Assembly (NCBI GenBank): GCA_030652475.1
Contig: JAUSAO010000012.1
Location: forward strand, 1-50,756
Origin: Gallionella sp.
Lineage (GTDB): Bacteria; Pseudomonadota; Gammaproteobacteria; Burkholderiales; Gallionellaceae
Reading direction: 5' to 3'
Length of the DNA: 50,756 nt
The position numbers and the translations under genes were made by a program. Positions 43,322-50,606 of the stretch are shown piece by piece. Positions within the stretch are counted from its first letter, which is position 1. Every line of letters begins with the position of its first letter. The notes beneath the pieces were generated by a model. That model was not told the origin of the DNA. It saw nothing but the letters and a program-made list of their open reading frames with translations, and searched no databases.

Positions 43322-44146
43322 CTATGCGACTCGTGAAGACGCTTCGATTTTGTCGATGATAGCCTTCACAGCTAGGTCAATAGCGCAGCCTTCCTGATAG
43401 TCAGCTGTGGCAAACAAGGTTGCGCGCCCGTCCTTGACCAACTGCTGCGCATGCTTTTTTGCACCATGCATACCTGGGTTATAGACCGCGATGGAATGAC
43501 CGCCTTGATCCTTGACCAGACGCATGCAAGGAATATCAGTTTCACCGTCGCCAACGAAAACCATGTGTTCGAAAGGAATGGGGCGCTGCTCTTTCGGCAC
43601 ATATTTGTTGATGATGGAATTATCGTGAACATCCAGGCTGCCCTTGTTGATGCGGAACAGGTATTGGGTCTTGGTCGTGTAATTCACCGCGAGTGCCGGC
43701 CAGCAGGCGACGCCGTTATGATCAAACATGAACCCTGATGCGTAGACCTTTTTGAATTCCTTGAAGATCGGCGTGCCTTCCACCATTTCCCGGATGCCCG
43801 AGGAAATAATAAAGTGCTCCAGCCGCACCCCTTTACTTTTGGCATAGGCATTAATCCGCTTGAACCAGTCTTTCACACCGGGGAACAACTCGATGTGCGC
43901 GCCGAAGGTCTTAAAGTCCGCCTTTTGAACAGCGACTTTGGCCTTCCGTGCCTCTTCAAGCATGGTGTGCATATAAGCCAGTATCTGATCCATCTCGTGT
44001 TTTTTAGCGAGATCGTTAACTGATTCCCAAAATTGCTTGGAGTGCATATTCGGTGCTGGAATGAAGTCGTACTCCTGCATATTTCCCGGTGCTAAAGTGC
44101 CATCGAAATCATAGGAAATTGCCATAGAAATCAGTTTCTTCGCCAT
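43322..44146 (-). CDS. HAD-family phosphatase embedded in the RM operon
   Basis: This 274-aa protein is a haloacid dehalogenase-type hydrolase. Motif I is YDFDGTLAPG (nucleophile D13, acid/base D15), motif II is IISSG (S115 or S116), a lysine for motif III lies in the 159-168 region, and motif IV is VFVGDGETDIPC (199-207). The 80 residues between motif I and motif II form a helical C1-type cap. All four motifs look active. It lies between hsdS and hsdR with gaps of 1 nt and 8 nt, so it is co-translated with them. The substrate is unknown; nucleotides, phosphoserine or a small metabolite are all possible. Confidence 0.88.
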   Translation of the reverse strand: MAKKLISMAISYDFDGTLAPGNMQEYDFIPAPNMHSKQFWESVNDLAKKHEMDQILAYMHTMLEEARKAKVAVQKADFKTFGAHIELFPGVKDWFKRINAYAKSKGVRLEHFIISSGIREMVEGTPIFKEFKKVYASGFMFDHNGVACWPALAVNYTTKTQYLFRINKGSLDVHDNSIINKYVPKEQRPIPFEHMVFVGDGETDIPCMRLVKDQGGHSIAVYNPGMHGAKKHAQQLVKDGRATLFATADYQEGCAIDLAVKAIIDKIEASSRVA

Positions 44147-44147
44147 C

Positions 44148-45311
44148 TCATAACTCCTTGGATACTGGTTTAGCCATCCGCCACTGGCCTGTAAGCAGCT
44201 TTTGCATCAGGCCGCGTTTTTGTTTTTGCAGACTATCTTTTTGTCTCTTCAGCAAAACAACTTCACACTCCATAGCATCAAAAAACTCTGCGTATTGAAC
44301 CTGTGCATCACGCGGAGGAACGGGCAACTTTATTGAAGCAAAGTCAGAAAAATTGATTTGTTTTCCGTCGCGAATGCCAATAACGGCAACCGAAAGTCGC
44401 TGAAGAAAATCTTTGGACTTTAAGTAATGTCGGAAGAATTCAGGACAAACGTCTTCTCGCGGTCGCAATACGGTGTACGCAGGACTGACCACTCCTTTAT
44501 AAGGCGAATACTCCAGCCCTCCCTGAAACGATCGAAGGCTAATAACAAAATCACCTTCTCTCACTACCTTAAAGGATGAAACACTAGAGGCTTCCATCAA
44601 GATTTGCTTATCCAGCATGCTACGAGGAATAACACCTTGGTCTTGCGTTACCGACAGGATTTGCAAATCATCGCGGCCTTTTTCACTGACAGGCGTGAAT
44701 AGCTCATCCGCACGCTTGAAATCAGGATGCTTTGCTGCTAACAGGAAGATTGCATAGGAATCTTTTGCGCGCAGTTTCGCCGTAATCAGCTGCTCGGTTT
44801 TTTCGATGGCAGCGTCCCATAGGAATGCGACCGAAGAAATGTTTATTTGGTCGCTAATGGGTGGAAGAAAAAATCGAAACCCAGAAATCTCTTCCCGGTT
44901 TATTTTAGGGATACCAGTTCTACTAGAGCAAGAAATAGCAAAGTCCGTGAATCGCTTGCTTAGAAGCACGTTTAGAAGATAGGTTGATGTGATGTCACCA
45001 GTGCATTCGAATGGATACATATCAGCACTACAAAGCACCTCCTCATCGGCAATAGCTGCTTTCATCAAATATGGACGAATTTTTGAATAAATAACGCTAT
45101 TCTTTTTGACATAGAACTTGCCGCTAATAGCCCCTTGCTCTCTGGCAGTCGCTTTTTCACCGATGCGACCAACGCCAGATTGGATATGGTCTGGAGCTAT
45201 CAATATCATGTCATTTAGTTCTGGTTTTCTCGGATCGACCAAACGGGCCTTAATTAGAGCTACTTCAAGCAAACCAACTTCTCGCCAGCCTTGCAACATA
45301 GGTTTGCTCAT
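44148..45311 (-). CDS. hsdS: Type I specificity subunit HsdS (two TRDs)
   Basis: This 387-aa subunit sets the DNA target. Two target-recognition domains (about 10-165 and 205-350) are followed by conserved helical spacers: AAIEKTEQLITAKLRAK after the first and VVLLKRQKDSLQKQKRGLMQKLLTG after the second, the latter being the classic HsdS C-terminal repeat. The two half-sites would give a bipartite asymmetric target that cannot be predicted from sequence. Its start overlaps the dinD stop by 1 nt, and its stop is 1 nt from the HAD start. A second, half-size S gene is at the operon front. Confidence 0.93.
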   Translation of the reverse strand: MSKPMLQGWREVGLLEVALIKARLVDPRKPELNDMILIAPDHIQSGVGRIGEKATAREQGAISGKFYVKKNSVIYSKIRPYLMKAAIADEEVLCSADMYPFECTGDITSTYLLNVLLSKRFTDFAISCSSRTGIPKINREEISGFRFFLPPISDQINISSVAFLWDAAIEKTEQLITAKLRAKDSYAIFLLAAKHPDFKRADELFTPVSEKGRDDLQILSVTQDQGVIPRSMLDKQILMEASSVSSFKVVREGDFVISLRSFQGGLEYSPYKGVVSPAYTVLRPREDVCPEFFRHYLKSKDFLQRLSVAVIGIRDGKQINFSDFASIKLPVPPRDAQVQYAEFFDAMECEVVLLKRQKDSLQKQKRGLMQKLLTGQWRMAKPVSKEL

Positions 45312-46168
45312 TATTTCTTCCCCCGCCCCTGGTCTTCCAGCTTCTTCTTGGCGCTCTCGATCTGTTGAATGCTCTTTTCCGGTGTCGGCAGTGCCTCGGG
45401 CATGGTTCCACCGAGTTCGTCGATGGTCTCGCGCACTTTCTTGCCGACCTCGTAATGGGTCTGGTTGGCCTTTTGCTTGCCACGCACTTTATCGCGACGC
45501 AACTTCTCTTCCGTCTGCGTGGCGCGGAACAGGTTGGCCGCTAGTTCGGTACTGCCCATGTGGTCGAGAATTTTTTGGCTTTTCTTCAATCCTTTGATGG
45601 CGTGGATGTCTTTCGCACCACGCCCGCCGTAGAGTCCCTTGTAGCCATGGTCTTGAAAGATGGCATAGTCAAGTGGCGTTTCAACGCCTGCATCTTTTGC
45701 AGCAGCAGCCAGGTGCTTGTTGTGCTCGGCGAGTTCGTTGCGAATAGCCAACCGCTTGTCGTTTTCAGATAGTCGAGCGAAGACTTCATCGTCGCGCTGC
45801 TCCTGGCGGCGGGTCTGTATGGCGAAGTAGGTTTGACCGTTGGCGATAACTGGCTTGGATGGATCGCCATTTTGGACAATCAGGTAACAGGAATAACGAG
45901 AAAGACGGATGTCTGCGATCTTGCGCTTCGCACCCGACCCAATATCGACCATATCGAGGACATCCTCGAAATGGTCATCCACCGGTTGGCCGCTATTACG
46001 ACAAGCTTCCTTGGCGCGCTCGATAACGGGTTGAAAGTGTCGGTATTCCGAATATTCCAACACCTTGGCAAGCTGACGTGCAAGCCAAAACTCGTTTCCT
46101 TCGTCATCAAATTGCCGGATGCTTTCGAAGGTCTTGTGATGCTGATCGGCAATGCGCTTGTCAGTCAT
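45311..46168 (-). CDS. dinD: DinD-like BRO-N domain protein in the RM operon
   Basis: This 285-aa protein matches DinD (DNA damage-inducible protein D). The N-terminal BRO-N domain (about 10-120) has GNEFWLARQLAKVLEYSEYRHF and VDIGSGAKRKIADIRLSRYSCYLI (described by their ends). The middle holds ETPLDYAIFQDHGYKGLYGG, KDIHAIKGL and HMGSTELAANLFRATQT, all DinD hallmarks. E. coli DinD is reported to inhibit RecA filament activity. It overlaps the hsdM stop by ATGA and the hsdS start by 1 nt, so it is integral to the operon. I see no LexA box in front of it. Confidence 0.9.
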   Translation of the reverse strand: MTDKRIADQHHKTFESIRQFDDEGNEFWLARQLAKVLEYSEYRHFQPVIERAKEACRNSGQPVDDHFEDVLDMVDIGSGAKRKIADIRLSRYSCYLIVQNGDPSKPVIANGQTYFAIQTRRQEQRDDEVFARLSENDKRLAIRNELAEHNKHLAAAAKDAGVETPLDYAIFQDHGYKGLYGGRGAKDIHAIKGLKKSQKILDHMGSTELAANLFRATQTEEKLRRDKVRGKQKANQTHYEVGKKVRETIDELGGTMPEALPTPEKSIQQIESAKKKLEDQGRGKK

Positions 46169-47724
46169 ACGCCCAACTCCTGCAAGTAAGTTTTCATCTT
46201 GGCACGCACTTCTGCCAACTCACCTTCCAGCCGATCGATGTCCTGTTGAACGGCAGCAATGTCGATTTCTTCCTCTTCCTCGAACGTATCGACGTAACGC
46301 GGAATGTTCAAGTTGAAATCTTTTTCGGCAAGTTCGCCAACAGAGGCAACGTAGGCGTATTTATCGACCGACCGCCGGGCTTCGACCGTGGCGATAATTT
46401 TCTCGAAGTTCGCATCGGTAAGGCTGTTCTGGTTCTTGCCGGGTTCAAAGTCACGGCTGGCATCCACGAACATGACATCGCGCACAGCCTCACGGACACC
46501 ACCTTTTTCCCGCGACCGGTCGAACAGCAAAATCGCCACTGGAATGGAAGTAGTTGGGAACAGATTAGAAGGTAGGCCAATGACGGCGTCCAGCATGTTC
46601 TCCTCAATCAGTTTTTGGCGTATGCGCCCCTCTGCTCCACCCCGGAATAACACACCATGCGGCACGACCACGGCCACCCGGCCTTCCTGCGGCAAAGCGG
46701 TCTCGATCATATGACTGATGAAGGCGTAGTCGCCCTTGGATTTTGGTGGAACACCCCGCCAGAAACGTTTGAAACGGTCGTTGTCGGCGTGTTCGGAGCC
46801 CCACTTGTCGAGACTGAAAGGCGGGTTGGCGACGACTACGTTGAACTTAATCAGCCGGTCGGCCTCGACTAGTGCCGGGCTGTTCAAAGTATCCCCCCAC
46901 TCAACGCGAGCGGAATCCTTGCCATGCAGGAACATGTTCATTCGTGCCAATGCCCAAGTACTGCCGTTGACCTCCTGTCCGAACAGTGCGAAGTCACGGC
47001 TACCCGTTTTTTCAACAAGGCTCGCAGCTTCTATAAGTAAACCAGCCGAACCACAAGTTGGATCACAAATTCGATCCCCCGCCTTAGGTTTGGCGAGACG
47101 AGCCAGAAGCCTGGATACTTGCTTCGGCGTGTAGAATTCCCCCGCCTTTTTTCCTGCATCCGATGCGAAACGTTCGATCAGGTAAATATAAGTATCACCA
47201 ATCACATCTTCAGACACCCGCACCGGACGCAAATCGAGCTTGTTATAATCTTCCAACAAATTTTTCAAGCGCCGATTGCGATCCTTTGCCTTGCCAAGGT
47301 TGGCCTCACTATTAAAGTCAATGTTGCGAAATACGCCTTCGAGCTTGCTTTTGTTCGCTTCTTCAATGTGGTCAAGCACGATATTGATAAGCTCGCCGAT
47401 ATTTGAATCGCTCCGACGCTCGTAGAGACTGTTGAAATCAGCTAGGAATCGATCCTGGATTTCGCCCGTCTCGCTGTCCTTCAATTCGACAAAGGGTAAC
47501 AAGAAGCGCTCGCGCTCCAGCTTGCGGCGAATGCGCTCGTCATCATCTCCATACTGCTTCTTGTATTCTTCGTAGTGATCATTCCACAAATCGCTGATGT
47601 ACTTAAGAAACAGCATCACCAGAATGTAGTCCTTGTACTGTGCGGGATCGACCACACCACGGAACGTATCGCATGCAGCCCATGCGACCGAGTTGACTTC
47701 TTGTTGTGTGATTTTGTCGTTCAT
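46165..47724 (-). CDS. hsdM: Type I DNA adenine methyltransferase subunit HsdM
   Basis: This 519-aa N6-adenine methyltransferase subunit protects host DNA. The N-terminal helical domain (about 1-160) is followed by the catalytic domain with the SAM motif DPTCGSAGLL (221-230) and NPPF (300-303), both intact. A C-terminal coiled coil (about 480-519; DIAAVQQDIDRLEGELAEVRAKM) would contact HsdS. The start at 47724 gives MNDKITQQEVNSVAWAACDTFRG, the usual HsdM N-terminus; a longer in-frame start at 47841 is rejected. An 8-bp hairpin precedes the gene. It overlaps dinD by ATGA. Confidence 0.95.
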   Translation of the reverse strand: MNDKITQQEVNSVAWAACDTFRGVVDPAQYKDYILVMLFLKYISDLWNDHYEEYKKQYGDDDERIRRKLERERFLLPFVELKDSETGEIQDRFLADFNSLYERRSDSNIGELINIVLDHIEEANKSKLEGVFRNIDFNSEANLGKAKDRNRRLKNLLEDYNKLDLRPVRVSEDVIGDTYIYLIERFASDAGKKAGEFYTPKQVSRLLARLAKPKAGDRICDPTCGSAGLLIEAASLVEKTGSRDFALFGQEVNGSTWALARMNMFLHGKDSARVEWGDTLNSPALVEADRLIKFNVVVANPPFSLDKWGSEHADNDRFKRFWRGVPPKSKGDYAFISHMIETALPQEGRVAVVVPHGVLFRGGAEGRIRQKLIEENMLDAVIGLPSNLFPTTSIPVAILLFDRSREKGGVREAVRDVMFVDASRDFEPGKNQNSLTDANFEKIIATVEARRSVDKYAYVASVGELAEKDFNLNIPRYVDTFEEEEEIDIAAVQQDIDRLEGELAEVRAKMKTYLQELGV

Positions 47725-47750
47725 GCCTAATTCTTTCAAAATTTTGGAGG

Positions 47751-47772
47751 GGCGGAAGAAATTCCTTCCGCC
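47751..47772 (-). promoter_or_regulatory. Hairpin upstream of hsdM
   Basis: GGCGGAAG (47751-47758) and CTTCCGCC (47765-47772) form a perfect 8-bp stem with a 6-nt loop, between the DUF2188 stop and the hsdM start. There is no T run after it on the minus strand, so it may be a processing or stabilising hairpin rather than a full terminator. Confidence 0.6.
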
Positions 47773-47779
47773 GTTGAGC

Positions 47780-48022
47780 TTAGCCGGGAATATTGCGCGG
47801 ATCGTGACCGTGACTGTCAGCCTGGGCAATTTTTCCATCAAGGTTCTTGATTTTCAGTTCAGAGCCTTCGCGCTGGCTCATTGGCCGAGCGGTGTTGATC
47901 GCTTCCTGCTTGGTGTCATGATGCGATGCTGCGCGGCTTGCACCGGCCTTTTTATTATCCCAGCCACCTTGAGGGTTAGGCTGAACAAAACGGGTGTTGC
48001 TTGATGAAGGCTTATTTGCCAT
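47780..48022 (-). CDS. DUF2188 small protein
   Basis: This 80-aa protein fits DUF2188: FVQPNPQGGWDNKKAGASRA, a Thr/Gln/Ala helix (DTKQEAINTARPM), ELKIKNLDGKIAQADSHGHDP. The family is small and basic with unknown function. I start at 48022, where GGAG lies 8 nt upstream; an earlier in-frame ATG at 48055 gives an 11-residue extension without family similarity. It sits between the half-size hsdS and hsdM in the same orientation. Whether it belongs to the RM system or is a passenger cannot be decided. Confidence 0.82.
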   Translation of the reverse strand: MANKPSSSNTRFVQPNPQGGWDNKKAGASRAASHHDTKQEAINTARPMSQREGSELKIKNLDGKIAQADSHGHDPRNIPG

Positions 48023-48111
48023 GGTGTATACTCCATTCGTTGTGTTGTGTTGCATAACATGACGGCCCGGGTATTACGAGTGCCTGGGTCAGCTTCTTAA
48101 CCCGCCAAACA

Positions 48112-48690
48112 TCAGCAGGTATTCTGAGCTTGATGCATCAAAAATTTTTCGACCAACATCTTACGTCGATCCATTAACTGATCTGTAATTCTCGCCTCCA
48201 AACTGGCAAGGCGTCCAATCTCGACAATTCGCCGCTGAATTTCTAACGGCGGGACTGCAATCACCAACTGTTCTAGCGCCGCTTTACTGATCATCTTCAC
48301 CGCCGTTCCGGCGGCTTGAGCCGTGAGAATTTTTTGCGTTGTCGGCTGGTTGATAAACCACTGCAAGTACGCAGATTCGATGCATGAAACCTGAGTCCTG
48401 ATCAACATCATTGGCGCGGCAAGCACCGTCCGCCCCAAGCAATCCTCAACGACAACAGCAGCGTAGGAATTTCCGCGCGAACGAAACAAGAGATCTCCCA
48501 CTTGAACGAGATGCTTCTCTCGCAACTCCGGCATCTCAATCCGCACGAAGCTCTCCAAATGAAGTGAATTCAATTCATCAATATCTTTCATTTGGATCAC
48601 AGCAACATCCCCAGCAGCATCGATCTCAAGCCGACTCCGAAACGAGTAGCCCATCCGCACTTCCGCCACATCAACCAGTCGTTTATTCAT
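48112..48690 (-). CDS. Half-size HsdS-like protein (single TRD)
   Basis: This 192-aa protein has a single HsdS-type target-recognition domain (about 5-145; VIQMKDIDELN, VGDLLFRSRGNSYAAVV, YLQWFINQPTTQK, TAVKMISKAALEQLVIAVPPLEIQRRI by segments) and one C-terminal spacer helix (LEARITDQLMDRRKMLVEKFL). Normal HsdS has two of each. Half-size S proteins can pair to form a symmetric subunit with a palindromic-type target; this could also be an alternative S or a remnant. The N-terminus starts with the TRD and no upstream half is visible. It is the first gene after the promoter at 48.74 kb. Confidence 0.85.
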   Translation of the reverse strand: MNKRLVDVAEVRMGYSFRSRLEIDAAGDVAVIQMKDIDELNSLHLESFVRIEMPELREKHLVQVGDLLFRSRGNSYAAVVVEDCLGRTVLAAPMMLIRTQVSCIESAYLQWFINQPTTQKILTAQAAGTAVKMISKAALEQLVIAVPPLEIQRRIVEIGRLASLEARITDQLMDRRKMLVEKFLMHQAQNTC

Positions 48691-48734
48691 TTTTACAGAA
48701 AATCGCTTTTTGTGTTTTATTAACCAATAGCCAA

Positions 48735-48763
48735 ACAATACGCGACAAAAATAGCTATGTCAA
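48735..48763 (-). promoter_or_regulatory. Sigma70 promoter of the RM island
   Basis: On the minus strand TTGACA (48758-48763) is followed by 17 bp and TATTGT (48735-48740). The -35 is a perfect consensus. The predicted start is about 38 nt upstream of the half-hsdS ATG. It is the best promoter seen in the island and could drive all eight genes. Confidence 0.75.
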
Positions 48764-48768
48764 CATCT

Positions 48769-48781
48769 GTAATTCAATTAC
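48769..48781. promoter_or_regulatory. Possible operator upstream of the RM promoter
   Basis: GTAATTCAATTAC is a perfect 13-bp dyad with one central base, located 5 bp upstream of the -35 hexamer. Such placement suits an activator or a C-protein-like regulator, but no regulator gene is seen in the island. Confidence 0.45.
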
Positions 48782-49178
48782 TGTATTTTTATTATTGCGA
48801 GCGCAATTGTAGCGGGGTGAAATTTGAAGTTAGCTGCGAAACCAGCAATCTACTGGCTCCAGCTATATTGAAATGCAGGTCGCCGGAATTTGTGCCGTGA
48901 TGGTACTATTCTCGACCCCATCAAACTTGGCACTACCACCACGATAGATCCAAAGACAATCGAGTGGGCCTGCCGGAATTTCCCCAATATCTGCTTTACT
49001 CAAACAAGCGGTTATTGAGTTTCGATATTTGAGTAGCGGTTATTGGCACCTTGCCGCGATTCATGTTGTTATATTGCTTGCCGTGAAGCGGAGGCTCACG
49101 CCTTCAAAATAATTTCAAACCTGCACATATTCTTGATTCACTTCAGAAACCTTATCGGCATGAACCCAAAATGGGACA
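48782..49178. other. Gene-free interval between RM island and toxin-antitoxin pair
   Basis: No gene is supported. A 41-codon open stretch (48893-49018; reading DGTILDPIKLGTTTTIDPKTIEW by its ends DGTILDP and TIEW) lacks a start codon and might be a fragment of a lost gene. Nothing else is recognised. Confidence 0.4.
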
Positions 49179-49418
49179 TTAGCCCAGACTGTCGAATTCT
49201 TCCGGCAAAACAGCGGGAACTTTGGACAATGCCAGATCAAAAGCGTTTCTTGAACCTCTTTGCGCACGGGATGCGAGATATTTTTCCGTTGTTAGTGCTG
49301 CCACCTTTTCAGCAACTGCCGTGGCAATAAACTGATTGAGCGAGACTTTATCTTCTTCGGCAACATTCCGTGCCATTTTATGCAAAGATTCTGGCAAACG
49401 AACACTGAGTACACTCAT
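49179..49418 (-). CDS. Ribbon-helix-helix antitoxin-like protein
   Basis: This 79-aa protein begins with a ribbon-helix-helix-type segment (SVLSVRLPESLHKMARNVAEE, SLNQFIATAVAEKVAAL), as in antitoxins of HicB/CopG type that bind the operon promoter. The C-terminal tail (about 45-79) would bind the toxin. It overlaps the PIN toxin gene by 4 nt (ATGA) and lies downstream of it, the reverse of the more common antitoxin-first order but known for this PIN subgroup. Confidence 0.85.
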   Translation of the reverse strand: MSVLSVRLPESLHKMARNVAEEDKVSLNQFIATAVAEKVAALTTEKYLASRAQRGSRNAFDLALSKVPAVLPEEFDSLG

Positions 49419-49822
49419 AATTTATCCAATCTTCTTAAAAAATCACGCGGCGTTTCAACCGCAAGTCCAAATCGTGTAACCGCAGGTACGAAATCCTTCA
49501 GATTCCAGGTAACGATCGTGGCATTTGCTTTCACCGCAAGTTCCAGAACATGATCATCCTGTGGGTCTCGCAGGACGGGCCGCCACAAATAAAATATTCC
49601 GTGTTTTTCAGCGATGCTGCAAAGATAATCGACCACCGCGTCCACATCCGAATAGCTCATCACCCCGTCACGCTTTAATACATCCTCGTATTCAAGCACC
49701 AATGGCGTTGATATATGCAATCGAAGCGGCGACCGGTCTATGATTTTCAGCAGGCGGTGAGATGCGCCGAGAGACGATTTCATCGCTGAAACAAGTACGT
49801 TGGTGTCGAGAACGATATCCAT
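49415..49822 (-). CDS. PIN-domain toxin (COG1569 type)
   Basis: This 135-aa PIN-fold ribonuclease-like toxin has the metal-binding acidic residues in VLDTNVLVSAM (D6 region), the second in LEYEDVL, and DPQDDHVLELAVKANATIVTWNLKDF, typical of the PIN family called putative toxin-antitoxin system toxin component. It should cleave RNA when free. It is the first gene of the pair and overlaps its antitoxin. The RM island lies downstream, so the pair may stabilise the accessory region. Confidence 0.9.
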   Translation of the reverse strand: MDIVLDTNVLVSAMKSSLGASHRLLKIIDRSPLRLHISTPLVLEYEDVLKRDGVMSYSDVDAVVDYLCSIAEKHGIFYLWRPVLRDPQDDHVLELAVKANATIVTWNLKDFVPAVTRFGLAVETPRDFLRRLDKL

Positions 49823-49830
49823 GGGTTGGT

Positions 49831-49858
49831 ATTATATTCGCCACCACCTATAAATCAA
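49831..49858 (-). promoter_or_regulatory. PIN toxin promoter, predicted near-leaderless
   Basis: On the minus strand TTGATT (49853-49858), a 16-bp spacer and a perfect TATAAT (49831-49836) are followed by the ATG only 8 nt after the -10. The predicted transcription start is about 2 nt before the start codon, so the mRNA would have almost no leader. No Shine-Dalgarno sequence is visible in that space. Confidence 0.7.
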
Positions 49859-50042
49859 TTGCAGCCGTGAAATTTTGAGTATGCCTGAAATTTTATTGAC
49901 TACACGAAGGGCGATTGGTGCCTTGTTTCCACCCACGAACGGCTGGTTTCTGGCTACGAATTCACAGACTTGAAGGGCCGCAGCTGGCACACAGCGTTCC
50001 TACATACTCACAAACCACCTGCTATAAAGCAGCAGTAGGATA

Positions 50043-50303
50043 AACCCAAATTATCCATTGGAAAACTCTTCCCCCATCCCCCCTCCAACTCCCCCCTTGA
50101 AGGGGGGAGAGTGTGGATTTTGAGCGCGGGAACGTCAGCACCCCTAGCATGCCACTGCGCCTGCCCTTCTCTCTCCCCTTCAAGGGGAGGGCTAGGGTGG
50201 GATACTGTATGCGTGCAGTGCTGCCAATTCACTTCTCCCTCCCCTTCAAGGGGAGGGCTGGGGTGGGGATGGGTTAAATTCAGCTAATGAACAATTTTGG
50301 ATA
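50043..50303. repeat. Nested palindromic repeat island
   Basis: The outer sequence AACCCAAATTATCCATTGG (50043-50061) and its approximate inverted copy (50284-50303) correspond to the outer repeats of the pilC-pilD island. Inside are at least three copies of a CCCCTTCAAGGGG-cored palindrome (near 50091, 50176, 50241). No gene is present. Confidence 0.85.
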
Positions 50304-50438
50304 AATATTGGTTACACAGCAGCTTCGCGAAGCACTTCCGGCCTGCGATGAGTTAAGGTGATGCTGATTTATTCGTCATCTCCGCAAAAGCGGGGATCCA
50401 GTGCATTTATCTAGCTGGGTTCCCACCTGGTGAAACAA

Positions 50439-50606
50439 CTAAGGAAACGCTGATTAAATCGTCTTTGCGAGGAGCGCAGCGACGTGGAAATCCAGAATTT
50501 ATTTTATAATCAACATACTGGATTGCCACGCTTCCTGCCACACTTCGTTCGCAGCTAAAGGCTTTTTCGCAATGACAGTTATAGTGAATAAATCAGCGCT
50601 TCCCTA
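50439..50606. mobile_element. MITE-like element with CTARGGAARCGCTGATT ends
   Basis: CTAAGGAAACGCTGATTAAAT (50439-50459, quoted as its 17-bp core) and the inverted copy ending at 50606 (AATCAGCGCTTCCCTAG) form terminal inverted repeats about 168 bp apart. Inside is a second inverted repeat: GAGGAGCGCAGCGACG...AAATCCAG (about 50468-50495) against CTGGATTGCCACGC...GCAATGACAG (50518-50578), a widespread type. No open reading frame is supported. Confidence 0.8.

Noticed and set aside
47725..47841. N-terminal extension of HsdM
   Set aside because: The extra 39 residues cross the hairpin and the DUF2188 gene end and do not resemble HsdM.
48893..49018. Small gene reading CRDGTILDP...TIEW
   Set aside because: No start codon or ribosome-binding site; only 41 codons; similarity to DUF2442-type proteins was a guess.
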